From: JBCCXL01 sp039191605
Lineage (GTDB): Bacteria > Acidobacteriota > Thermoanaerobaculia > Multivoradales > JAHZIX01
Length of the DNA stretch: 64,000 bases
NCBI GenBank assembly: GCA_039191605.1
Contig: JBCCXL010000003.1
Span: 1-64,000, forward strand
Direction: 5' to 3'
Position numbers and translations under genes: made by a program
The notes under the pieces: generated by a model
What the model saw: the letters and a program-made list of their open reading frames with translations, nothing else
The model's database searches: none
Told to the model about the DNA's origin: nothing
In this document: piece by piece, positions 43,765-50,598 of the stretch
Layout: each line of letters begins with the position of its first letter
Numbering within the stretch: position 1 is the first letter of the stretch

Positions 43765-44019
43765 CTATGCACCGCCCACGAAAGGGCGGTGAAGGTCACC
43801 CAAAGATCGATGGTTCAAAGAAGATCGACCTCCGCACTGCGCGGAGGTCGTCGAGAATCGGTAGCCTCGGATCCTATGAACCGAGATCGCCCTGCCTATG
43901 TAGGTGAAACAGGGTAGGTGGGTCAGGGCTGGAGAGACGAGAGTTCGGGTTGCCTTCGATTACGTCCTGATGCCTTTTCGAGAGCCGATGCCTGCCCTCG
44001 AATGAGGGCTCTCCGAGGA
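43765..44019. other. Promoter region of the riboswitch and 3' end of the next gene
   Basis: 255 bases between the riboswitch and the gene at 44020. It holds a perfect 8-bp hairpin CACCGCCC-ACGAAA-GGGCGGTG (43770-43791) just upstream of the riboswitch, a terminator at 43826-43850, and a 6-bp hairpin GCCCTC-GAAT-GAGGGC (43994-44009). No gene is supported; the promoter of the btuB transcript should lie here. Confidence 0.45.
43826..43850 (-). terminator. Probable terminator insulating the riboswitch from the upstream gene
   Basis: GACCTCCGC and GCGGAGGTC form a perfect 9-bp stem (10 with the outer C-G) around a 5-base loop. On the reverse strand it is followed by GATCTTCTTTG. It lies after the leftward gene ending at 44020 and before the riboswitch transcript, where a terminator would be useful. 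The T-tract is imperfect. Confidence 0.5.
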
Positions 44020-44544
44020 TCAGAATTCGTCGCCGAAGGTCGAGGGAAGGGCCGTGGTGTCGTCGGGGTCGACGAATTGGTTCACCGAGTAATTCGGCTC
44101 TTCCGGAGCGGCGAGACTCTGAGACTGCTGGAAAGCCTCCAGCAGGCGCTCGGTGGGGTCGCGGTTGGCCTCTGCTTCCGCGAGCTCCTCGTCCGTCGGG
44201 GCGTCGTTGGGCAGGAAGCCGATCTGTACCGTCTTCTCATCCAGAATCATTCCGAAGCCCTGCTCTTCGATTCGGGCCCGCAGGCTCTCGATGCCCTCTT
44301 TGTGGAGTCCGATCCAGTTGCCGGTCTCGGTGATCACCATGATCACGTTCTCGTCCCAGGAGGACTCGTAGGGCTGCTTATGCGAAGTGATCTTCGCTCC
44401 GTTCTTGAGCGTGACCGTGAACTCCGCGGCACTCACAGAGTCAGCGGGAACGACGAGGCCCAGTACAGCGAGCCCAAGGACGGCGAGGCCCAAAAGAGAA
44501 GGCCTAGCTGCGTCGAGAGTGGAGAGGCGAAGAATCTTCATCAT
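44020..44544 (-). CDS. Secreted protein of unknown function
   Basis: From ATG 44544 (GAGGAG upstream) this is a 174-residue protein with a long signal peptide (about 1-40, core SLLGLAVLGLAVLGLVV, ending SVSA). The mature domain begins EFTVTLKNGAKITSHKQPYESSWDENVIMVITETGNWIGLHKEGIESL, a small beta-rich module reminiscent of the short domains that bind at membranes or process signals, then a charged helix and disordered tail. I cannot place it in a family. ATG 44541 is an equally close start. It faces leftward, divergent from the TetR gene at 44917, across 372 bases that contain a TetR-type operator. Confidence 0.7.
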   Translation of the reverse strand: MMKILRLSTLDAARPSLLGLAVLGLAVLGLVVPADSVSAAEFTVTLKNGAKITSHKQPYESSWDENVIMVITETGNWIGLHKEGIESLRARIEEQGFGMILDEKTVQIGFLPNDAPTDEELAEAEANRDPTERLLEAFQQSQSLAAPEEPNYSVNQFVDPDDTTALPSTFGDEF

Positions 44545-44916
44545 GATCAGCTCCTCGTAGAGGCTGAAGGTTCCTTCGAGCGTGGCCCGAAAGAGTATCA
44601 CAGAGGCTAAAAATCCTAATGCCGGAGCGATGTTAGATAGGTATCCCTCGGCCTTGCGGCAGCTAGGGCACGGAACGCTGGGTATAGCGGGGATGATCTA
44701 TGACTGAAGTTAATTAGACCGGTCTGTCTAATTCGCGATAAAGTTTAGACAGACTGGTCAGGATGGCTTTGGGCAGGTTGAGGTCATCAAATCCCCCTGA
44801 GATCTTCGCGAGAGGACGAAGAGCCTTTCCTCCTGGGGGCTCTGACCCTTTGCTCGCGGGCTGCTGACGCCCCGCCCCACTGCCCTAGATCCTCTCGACT
44901 CAAGGAGAGCAAGCTG
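44545..44916. other. Divergent regulatory region before the first TetR gene
   Basis: 372 bases between two outward-facing genes. It contains the dyad operator described at 44717-44759. No other gene is supported. Confidence 0.5.
44717..44759. promoter_or_regulatory. Putative TetR-type operator
   Basis: GACCGGTCTGTCTAA (44717-44731) and TTAGACAGACTGGTC (44745-44759) are inverted copies with a single mismatch, 13 bases apart. Each half contains the TetR-style core AGAC/GTCT. The site lies 158 bases before the TetR gene at 44917 and on the promoter side of its divergent neighbour, so autoregulation, or control of both genes, is likely. Confidence 0.7.
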
Positions 44917-45501
44917 ATGACTCTTGGAGCCAAAGAAAAAATTCTCAATGCTGCGGAAGCCCTGATTAGCGTCAATGGCTATCACGGTACGGGGACCAAC
45001 GCGATCATCGCCGAAGCGGGGGTGAGCAAGGGGAGCTTCTTTTACCACTTCCCGGACAAAGCTAGCTTGCTTCGAGCCTTGCTCCCGCGCTATTTCGAGC
45101 AGGCTCATTGGGAGCCTCTCCAGGTGGCGCTGCAAGAGAAAGCCCATCCGAGAGACGCTCTCCTCCTCTATCTCGACCAATTGGAGGATTGGCAGCTGCG
45201 GTCGGGGCATGCAGGGGGCTGTCTCTTGGGCAACCTCTCTCTCGAGCTCAGTGATTCTGACGACGGCCTTCGAGAGGTTGCGATGGAGCTATTCGAGCGC
45301 TGGCGAGAGGCTCTGGAATCGATGCTGCTCGAGGTCCCCACGACGATGCCGGTGCCGCAGCTTTCGGTGCTGGTCATCGCTCTGATCGAAGGCGTTACGA
45401 TGACCACGAGGGTTGCCCGAGATCCCGATCGAACGCGCCTGGAATTCGAAGCTTGCCGGGCCCTTTTGAGGCAATGCATTGAGAGGCCGTCGATTCCCTG
45501 A
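44917..45501 (+). CDS. TetR/AcrR-family transcriptional regulator
   Basis: A 194-residue repressor-type regulator. The DNA-binding domain is EKILNAAEALISVNGYHGTGTNAIIAEAGVSKGSFFYHFPDKASLLRALL (residues 6-55). The ligand-binding half has HAGGCLLGNLSLELSDSDDGLR, like the TetR_C group around YxaF/LmrA-type regulators of drug or quinone response, then a helical tail. GGAGAG precedes the ATG. The dyad at 44717-44759 upstream is its probable own operator. The ligand is unknown. It is about 580 bases from the second TetR gene and the two are not close relatives. Confidence 0.92.
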   Translation: MTLGAKEKILNAAEALISVNGYHGTGTNAIIAEAGVSKGSFFYHFPDKASLLRALLPRYFEQAHWEPLQVALQEKAHPRDALLLYLDQLEDWQLRSGHAGGCLLGNLSLELSDSDDGLREVAMELFERWREALESMLLEVPTTMPVPQLSVLVIALIEGVTMTTRVARDPDRTRLEFEACRALLRQCIERPSIP

Positions 45502-45897
45502 CTCCTCGCTCCAAGCGATGCCGACTTGAGGTCAACTCTTCAAGTTTGGTGCGGCGTCGGGTGGTGCCCTCACACCCTTTGGGTAGAGAGGTAAAGAGCG
45601 GAGAGCATCAATTCGGTAGATTTTCCTTGATCCCTCTTGGCTAGTCTTCGAGACTCTCGGGAAAAATCTGGAAATGGCTGGCGGTGGCCTTGTCGAGAGT
45701 CTGTCAGAGCGCGTCCGTAGAGCGAACGGTGCGCACTCCGAAGCGAGGAGCTCGGGCTAGAGCTAGTTTGCTGTCGCCGTCGGCGGCGGTACAGCATCGA
45801 GCATCGTCTACGCGGGGGCCCCGAGCCTCGATTCTCAACAAATCAGGAGGCGTTTTGAGCGGCCTTACAGAGGAGGGACCATCGGGCTCTGTGGTTT
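45502..45897. other. Non-coding stretch between the two TetR genes
   Basis: About 400 bases without a convincing gene. Short frames on both strands lack a ribosome binding site and show Arg/Ser-rich shadow-like composition. No strong hairpin or repeat was found. Confidence 0.4.
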
Positions 45898-45898
45898 G

Positions 45899-45950
45899 TT
45901 GTCAGTATTGACAAATAAGTGGTTCAGCCATAAGTTGTCAACTCTGACAG
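45899..45950 (+). promoter_or_regulatory. Paired TGTCA-N4-TGACA operators over a promoter
   Basis: Two dyads, TTGTCAGTATTGACAA (45899-45914, perfect) and TTGTCAACTCTGACAG (45935-45950, five-base arms perfect), share TGTCA-N4-TGACA, 36 bp apart centre to centre. TTGACA (45908-45913) and TAAGTT (45931-45936), 17 bases apart, form a possible -35/-10 pair that overlaps both dyads. The regulator is probably the TetR protein encoded at 46080. Confidence 0.75.
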
Positions 45951-46002
45951 TAAACTGTGTCATCTTGAGGCAGCTTTGATCTGCCCTCGCCGCGACCCTG
46001 AG

Positions 46003-46030
46003 ATCTCCTCTCATCGGTCTCCTCTCATCG
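46003..46030. repeat. Two 14-bp tandem repeats before the second TetR gene
   Basis: ATCTCCTCTCATCG (46003-46016) and GTCTCCTCTCATCG (46017-46030) differ at one base and lie in the 5' leader, 50 bases before the start codon at 46080. A weakly similar third unit follows. Confidence 0.7.
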
Positions 46031-46079
46031 ATCTACCGAGGTCCGAGGACAACTCCTCGCCTGGAACCCTGGAGGTCAA

Positions 46080-46670
46080 ATGGTCGGTCGGCCATCCAAT
46101 CGTGAAGAGCATTACCTTCGAGTAATGCAGGCCCTGGTGAGGTGCGTTGCTCGCTACGGCCTAGAGGGGGTGTCCCTGAACGTCCTGTCCATCGAGGCGG
46201 GGATGTCACGCCCCTCGATGCGTCATCATTTTGGAAATCGTGACGAGATGCTCTCGATCCTTCAGGATTACGTTCTCAGCACCTTCCAAAGTGAGATCGA
46301 GGCGATGTTGGGAACGCTACCGGAGCGGAATCCAGCGAGCGCTCTGGTCACCTTTCTTTTTTCGGATCAAGGCAGGTCGTCCCCCGAAATGATCCTGGCT
46401 TTCGCCGCCCTGACGGCCAAGGCTGCCGAGGATCCCAAGTTGAGGGATGCCTGCCGCGCTGCGCTTCTCGACTTCGAGCGCACAGTAACTGAGGTGCTCT
46501 CCCGGCAGTTCCCAAATGTACCCGCTGAAGCGTGCGGCCATTCGGCCCACGGCATCGCGGCTCTCTACTTCAATGCGATGTCCCTCGCGCCGCTGGAAAT
46601 GCCGAAGCAGTGGCTCGATACTGCCCATCGGCTGGCCTCGGGCTATGTAGAGCAACTGGAGGTGCCGTGA
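46080..46670 (+). CDS. TetR-family regulator of the Rieske oxygenase operon
   Basis: A 196-residue TetR protein. The helix-turn-helix region is LRVMQALVRCVARYGLEGVSLNVLSIEAGMSRPSMRHHFGNRDEMLSILQDYV (residues about 13-65). The regulator domain has LAFAALTAKAAEDPKLRDACRAALLDFERTVTEVLSRQFP, and the layout is reminiscent of BetI, the choline-responsive repressor. This fits the downstream quaternary-amine-type oxygenase but is inference. The stop TGA overlaps the next ATG (TGATG), so it is the first gene of the operon that includes the oxygenase. Two operator-like dyads lie upstream and support autoregulation. Confidence 0.88.
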   Translation: MVGRPSNREEHYLRVMQALVRCVARYGLEGVSLNVLSIEAGMSRPSMRHHFGNRDEMLSILQDYVLSTFQSEIEAMLGTLPERNPASALVTFLFSDQGRSSPEMILAFAALTAKAAEDPKLRDACRAALLDFERTVTEVLSRQFPNVPAEACGHSAHGIAALYFNAMSLAPLEMPKQWLDTAHRLASGYVEQLEVP

Positions 46671-46951
46671 TGAGAAAGCGACCCGTGAGCAACCGACTCA
46701 TGAGCAAGCGACAGACCGTGAACTATCTCGCCTTCGCCGCATTGATGGTGACGACCATCCTGGGTTTTCAGGCGCTTTGGGGAGCCCTATTCCTCTACTG
46801 GGTCCTGCCGAATCTCGCCACGGGCCGTACCTTCCTCGTCTCTACGGTAACCCGTGCAGAAGAGCCGGTCTTGTTTTGGTGCATCCAGGCGGCCTGGGTC
46901 GCCTTAGGACTGCTGTTGATCGCCAGTGATTTTCTGCCCGGCTGGGCCTAA
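46670..46951 (+). CDS. Small two-helix membrane protein between TetR and the Rieske gene
   Basis: A 93-residue protein with a basic N-terminus (MRKRPVSNRLMSKRQTVN) and two membrane helices (YLAFAALMVTTILGFQALWGALFLYWVLP and PVLFWCIQAAWVALGLLLIASDF). No family is recognised. The start overlaps the TetR stop by one base (TGATG) and the Rieske gene begins 24 bases later, so translation coupling and operon membership make it likely to be real. It might anchor the oxygenase system or help move its substrate; this is inferred only from position. Confidence 0.68.
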   Translation: MRKRPVSNRLMSKRQTVNYLAFAALMVTTILGFQALWGALFLYWVLPNLATGRTFLVSTVTRAEEPVLFWCIQAAWVALGLLLIASDFLPGWA

Positions 46952-46974
46952 CGCTCGTTTTGGAAGGCTAAATC

Positions 46975-48129
46975 ATGCCCAACATGTTCCACTTACTGCC
47001 CGTCGAGGCGTATACAAGCCAGGATTGGTACCTTCGCGAACAGCGAGAGATCTTCAGCAAGACCTGGCGGTACGCTGGGTTTATGGAAGATCTTTCCGAG
47101 CCGGGGCAGTACATGGCCGTACAGGCGGGATTGAACAATATTTTTATTGTCATGGGGCGTGATCGCCGGCTGCGGGCCTTCCACAATATTTGTCGCCACC
47201 GCGGCACACAGCTCATACGCGCTGTCGGGAAGACGCAGAAGGCGCTGACTTGCCCTTACCATGACTGGACCTACGACCTAGAGGGCAACCTCATCTCGGT
47301 ACCCGAGGAGCAGGAGGAATTTGGGCAGGTCGATAAAGCCTGCTTGGGGCTCAAGCCGGCGAAAGTCGACCTATGGAACAGCATGATCTTTGTGCATCCA
47401 GATCCCAATGCGCCATCCATCGGCGAGTGGTTTAGCCCGGTAGAGGAATATATTGGCCCGCATATTCCGGAAGAGCTGGTGGAATATGAAGAACTGAATC
47501 AAAGCTATGAGATCAAGGCCAATTGGAAGGTGGTCGTCGAAAACTACATCGACGTCTATCACCTGAGCCATCTGCATTCCAACACCCTACAGATGTACGA
47601 TCACAAGGCGGCTGAATATCATTGGGAAGGGCCGCATTTTGTTTTCTGGGAGCCGCCCTCCGCGGAGTATTTGGAAAATCAAGACAGCAAGCTGATTGCT
47701 CCTCGGGTGATCCCGAAGGATCTGAACGGGGCCTGGGTTCCGATGCTTTTCCCCGGCATTGGGCTGACCGGCTCAGAGGACGGCTGGAATATCTTTATTG
47801 TTGAGCCTTTAGGTCCCGAGCGGACCCGGGTTTTGAATCGCGGCCGGGTTTCCGATAGCTCCGGCTGGAAGTTCGCGAAACAGGCGGTGACCTCGTCGAT
47901 GTTCTGGACCAAGCTCGGGCTGAGTGGGAAATACGAGCGCCATGACGCCATGGGGGATGATGATCCGATGGTGGCCGGGGATTTCACCGGCGAAGATATC
48001 TACGCCTGTGAACAACAACAGAAGTCCCTGCACTCACCCTATTTCGAGACCGGGCCCGCGGCGGCCGGGGAAAGTCCGGTGATTCACCACCAGAAGGTAG
48101 TTTTGGAATGGCTGGGAGAGGGGAGGTGA
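46975..48129 (+). CDS. Rieske non-haem iron oxygenase, quaternary-amine demethylase type (GbcA-like)
   Basis: The oxygenase component of a two-component Rieske system. The [2Fe-2S] site is CRHRG (C73, H75) and CPYHDW (C93, H96). The mononuclear iron site is in ENYIDVYHLSHLH: bridging D193, then H196 and H201. The segment NWKVVVENYIDVYHLSHLHSNT resembles glycine-betaine, stachydrine or carnitine-type monooxygenases, which demethylate or cleave methylated amines, releasing formaldehyde or trimethylamine. The exact substrate is unknown. Local codon use is more AT-rich than in most of the window (for example AATATTTTTATTGTC), which hints at horizontal gain. The reductase gene overlaps its end. 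Confidence 0.9.
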   Translation: MPNMFHLLPVEAYTSQDWYLREQREIFSKTWRYAGFMEDLSEPGQYMAVQAGLNNIFIVMGRDRRLRAFHNICRHRGTQLIRAVGKTQKALTCPYHDWTYDLEGNLISVPEEQEEFGQVDKACLGLKPAKVDLWNSMIFVHPDPNAPSIGEWFSPVEEYIGPHIPEELVEYEELNQSYEIKANWKVVVENYIDVYHLSHLHSNTLQMYDHKAAEYHWEGPHFVFWEPPSAEYLENQDSKLIAPRVIPKDLNGAWVPMLFPGIGLTGSEDGWNIFIVEPLGPERTRVLNRGRVSDSSGWKFAKQAVTSSMFWTKLGLSGKYERHDAMGDDDPMVAGDFTGEDIYACEQQQKSLHSPYFETGPAAAGESPVIHHQKVVLEWLGEGR

Positions 48130-49199
48130 GCACCAGCGCCTTTCACTCTCTCAAGGTACTCGACACCCGCGATGAAATCGGCGGTATGGCCAAGACGGTC
48201 CTATTCGATGTACCGCGCGATCTGCGGGAGACCTTCCGCTGGCGCCCCGGGCAGCATCTCTCGTTCCGCTTTTTCGTGGATGGGCAAGAGCAGCGGCGGA
48301 GCTATTCCATCTCTTCCTCTCCCTTCACCGGGGAACCGATGCGAATCACCGTCAAGCGGGTCAAAAGGGGTCGCGTGAGCCGCCACATCAACGACACCTT
48401 GAAAAAGGGTGACTTGGTGGAGGTGATGTCGCCGAAGGGGAACTTCTGCCTCGATCCCGATGCGCGGGCCCGTCGCACTCATTATTTCTTTGGTGCGGGA
48501 TCCGGCATCACTCCCCTCTACTCCATGCTCAGCTCAGTGATCACTGCTGAGCCTCATTCCTTCGCCCATCTGGCTTACGGCAATAGGAACGAAAAGAGCA
48601 TCTTGTTGGAAGAGGATTTGGAGGCCCTCGCGGCGTTAAATGAGGACCGGATGAGCCTCCACCACATCCTTTCAAGGCCCGGATGGTGGTCTAGCGCGGA
48701 CACTTGGCGCACCGGGATCGTCGACAAAGCCGCCATTGAGACCCTCTTCGAGGAAGAGCCGCCCTACGCCCAGGACACGCAATATTACGTTTGCGGTCCG
48801 GGCGACATGAACTACGCGGTAAGAGAGGCTCTGATGTCCCTCGATGTGCCCGCGAGCCGGATCCACATGGAGAGCTATGGGGGGTCTAAGGAGCTCGACG
48901 CCAGTGTCGAAGAGGTCGAAGGGGTAGGGGCGACAGCCAGAGTCACTCTGAACGGCAGCCAATACAGCGTCGGCGTCAACCGAGGTCAGACCCTGTTGGA
49001 AGCTGCAAGGGCCGCGGGGCTAACCCCACCCTTCTCCTGCCAATCAGGAGTTTGTGGAACCTGCCGCGGGAAGTTGACCGAAGGCAAAGTCCATCTGCGC
49101 GCGCGGATGGCTTTGGAGGATGCAGATCTCCGCGATGGCGCGATCTTGACCTGCCAGTCTGTGCCAACAACACAGAGTCTCTCTTTGACCTACGACTGA
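48108..49199 (+). CDS. Ferredoxin-NAD(P)H reductase component of the Rieske oxygenase (GbcB-like)
   Basis: It passes electrons from NAD(P)H through FAD and [2Fe-2S] to the oxygenase. The FAD domain has RPGQHLSFRF and RRSYSISSSP; the NAD(P) domain has FFGAGSGITPLYSM, LAYGNRNEKSIL and YYVCGPGDMNYAVREAL. The C-terminal ferredoxin-like domain (about 280-363) carries CQSGVCGTC and a final ILTCQS for the plant-type 2Fe-2S cluster. This order matches GbcB-type reductases. It overlaps the oxygenase by about 20 bases if ATG 48108 is used; the GTG at 48126 (GTGA overlapping the oxygenase stop, with GAGAGGGGAG before it) is a plausible alternative. The pair should be one catalytic system. Confidence 0.92.
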   Translation: MAGRGEVSTSAFHSLKVLDTRDEIGGMAKTVLFDVPRDLRETFRWRPGQHLSFRFFVDGQEQRRSYSISSSPFTGEPMRITVKRVKRGRVSRHINDTLKKGDLVEVMSPKGNFCLDPDARARRTHYFFGAGSGITPLYSMLSSVITAEPHSFAHLAYGNRNEKSILLEEDLEALAALNEDRMSLHHILSRPGWWSSADTWRTGIVDKAAIETLFEEEPPYAQDTQYYVCGPGDMNYAVREALMSLDVPASRIHMESYGGSKELDASVEEVEGVGATARVTLNGSQYSVGVNRGQTLLEAARAAGLTPPFSCQSGVCGTCRGKLTEGKVHLRARMALEDADLRDGAILTCQSVPTTQSLSLTYD

Positions 49200-49206
49200 C
49201 TGGGTG

Positions 49207-49262
49207 GGCGCAGTCATGAGGGCGCAGTCATGAGAGCGCAGTCATGAGGGCGCAGTTATGAC
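49207..49262. repeat. Four 14-bp tandem repeats after the reductase gene
   Basis: The unit GGCGCAGTCATGAG repeats at 49207, 49221, 49235 and 49249, the last two with one and two changes. It begins eight bases after the reductase stop codon and runs into the 3' end of the convergent gene at 49256. The last copy also forms the hairpin GGGCGCAG-TTATGA-CTGCGCCC (49248-49269). Confidence 0.92.
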
Positions 49263-49687
49263 TGCGCCCTGTTGGTGAGCTTCAAAACCCCACACCCCAT
49301 CGCTACCAGCAGCAGAAATTTTGCTACTTCGACGGCGATATAGATCGTATGGAGGGAGCTCTCCGGCGCCGGCTCTCCGGCGATCAACTGGAGTGTACGG
49401 GCGTCTAGAGGAGGCATGAGAACAAGCCTCTGAAACGCCAGTATTCCGGTCGCCAGGAGTGCCCAGCGCCAGCGCCGATCTGCGAGGAAGGCGAGGCTGA
49501 GCAACAGCGCGCCACAGAGGAGCGCCTCGGTCACCCCTAGCCAGAAGAATTGAGCCCGCCCGACGTCGAGGGCGACCTCGAGGGTCAGGGACGGGGCTCG
49601 AAACTTCGCCGGAGCAGCGACGAGGGAGCCTCCGAGCACCAAACCCGCCCAGAGGCCGGCGAGACCGTGGGAGAGGGGCGAGCTCAC
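49256..49687 (-). CDS. Four-helix membrane protein of unknown function
   Basis: A 143-residue protein with four predicted membrane segments: HGLAGLWAGLVLGGSLVAAPAKF, FFWLGVTEALLCGALLLSLAFL, RWALLATGILAFQRLVL and HTIYIAVEVAKFLLLVAMGCGVLKL. The layout recalls small DUF4149-like integral proteins, though I do not call the family firmly. The gene is leftward and convergent with the reductase gene. Its 3' end overlaps the 14-bp repeat array, which supplies the last codons (ending NRAQS). It lies about 190 bases from the first of the tRNA genes. Confidence 0.65.
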   Translation of the reverse strand: MSSPLSHGLAGLWAGLVLGGSLVAAPAKFRAPSLTLEVALDVGRAQFFWLGVTEALLCGALLLSLAFLADRRWRWALLATGILAFQRLVLMPPLDARTLQLIAGEPAPESSLHTIYIAVEVAKFLLLVAMGCGVLKLTNRAQS

Positions 49688-49873
49688 CTAGGCTGAAACC
49701 AAGGGAAGTGAAGAACAAGAATGGCCTGGGTGTGCCGACAAGGTGCCGCGCCAGGCTTCTTTACGAGGCTCTTCATCAGGCTCCTCCTATGTCTTGCAGC
49801 ACTCTGCCCCGATCTTGTTGTAGAACGGTCGGCGGCGTTAGCTGACACAGATTGACTGATGCAGGCTTTGAAA

Positions 49874-49950
49874 TGGTGCACCCGAGAGGATTCGAACCTC
49901 TGACCTACGGCTCCGGAGGCCGTCGCTCTATCCAGCTGAGCTACGGGTGC
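49874..49950 (-). tRNA. tRNA-Arg (anticodon CCG)
   Basis: A 77-base cloverleaf on the reverse strand: 5' GCACCCG acceptor arm, D-arm GCTCAGCTGGATAGAGC, anticodon stem ACGGC/GCCGT with loop CTCCGGA (anticodon CCG), T-arm AGAGGTTCGAATCCTCT, and an encoded CCA end. Confidence 0.95.
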
Positions 49951-50203
49951 AAATGCGGATCATCACGCCTTCCCGAGCTGGCCTACAGACCGGCGTCCTG
50001 AAGCTGAGGACAAGCCTGGTTGTGACTCTATTCTCGGGGAGGGCGTTTCGAGACTGCTTCGGAGGCCAGTGCGGGAAGCGAAAAAACGCGTGCGCGAAGC
50101 GAAAGAGTCGCTGGTTCGCCAGGTCTTCATCGAAGCGAGAAGCTTGAAAGATCTTTGGATTCACCACTCAAACTACGTGCCGTGGTGATCGTCTCCTGGA
50201 GGA

Positions 50204-50280
50204 TGGCCTGCCTGGAGGGACTCGAACCCCCGACCCGCGGCTTAGAAGGCCGCCGCTCTATCCAGCTGAGCTACAGGCAG
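50204..50280 (-). tRNA. tRNA-Arg (anticodon TCT)
   Basis: A 77-base cloverleaf on the reverse strand: acceptor CTGCCTG/CAGGCAG, D-arm GCTCAGCTGGATAGAGC, anticodon stem GCGGC/GCCGC with loop CTTCTAA (anticodon TCT), T-arm GGGGGTTCGAGTCCCTC, discriminator G and encoded CCA. It reads the rare AGA codons. Confidence 0.95.
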
Positions 50281-50316
50281 CCGAGTGGCGGGGGCGAGGA
50301 TCGGAGCGATCAGGTA

Positions 50317-50390
50317 TCGGGGCGCCCAGATTTGAACTGAGGACCCTCTGCTCCCAAAGCAGATGCGCTACCAGACTGCGCCACGCCCCG
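50317..50390 (-). tRNA. tRNA-Pro (anticodon TGG), no encoded CCA
   Basis: A 74-base cloverleaf on the reverse strand: acceptor CGGGGCG/CGCCCCG, anticodon stem TCTGC/GCAGA with loop TTTGGGA (anticodon TGG), T-arm with GTTCAAATC. After the discriminator A the DNA reads TACC, so CCA must be added after transcription, unlike the other three tRNAs here. Confidence 0.94.
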
Positions 50391-50488
50391 ACGGAAGAGG
50401 AAGCGTAAGCAGATTCTCATCGCTTGTCAACACGTGGTGACGAGTGGTCTGAGGCGCAGGTCCTAAGGGATTCTTGGCCCCAACGAGA

Positions 50489-50512
50489 ACGCCCCCGCCG
50501 AAGCGGGGGCGT
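50489..50512 (-). terminator. Probable terminator of the TonB receptor gene
   Basis: ACGCCCCCGC and GCGGGGGCGT form a 10-bp perfect stem around a 4-base loop, about 90 bases after the receptor stop. On the reverse strand TCTCGTT follows, a weak T-tract, so termination may be partial. Confidence 0.6.
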
Positions 50513-50598
50513 GGGCTCGTCGTTGGAGAGGGTCGACGGAATCGACGTCAGCCAACGATGAGCAGCGGGCGGGCCGCCACTCGTGGCAGGGCCTCGAC

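Noticed and set aside
43918..44610. A 230-codon plus-strand frame over the secreted-protein gene
   Set aside because: The minus-strand frame has a signal peptide and a ribosome binding site; the plus frame shows only shadow-like composition.
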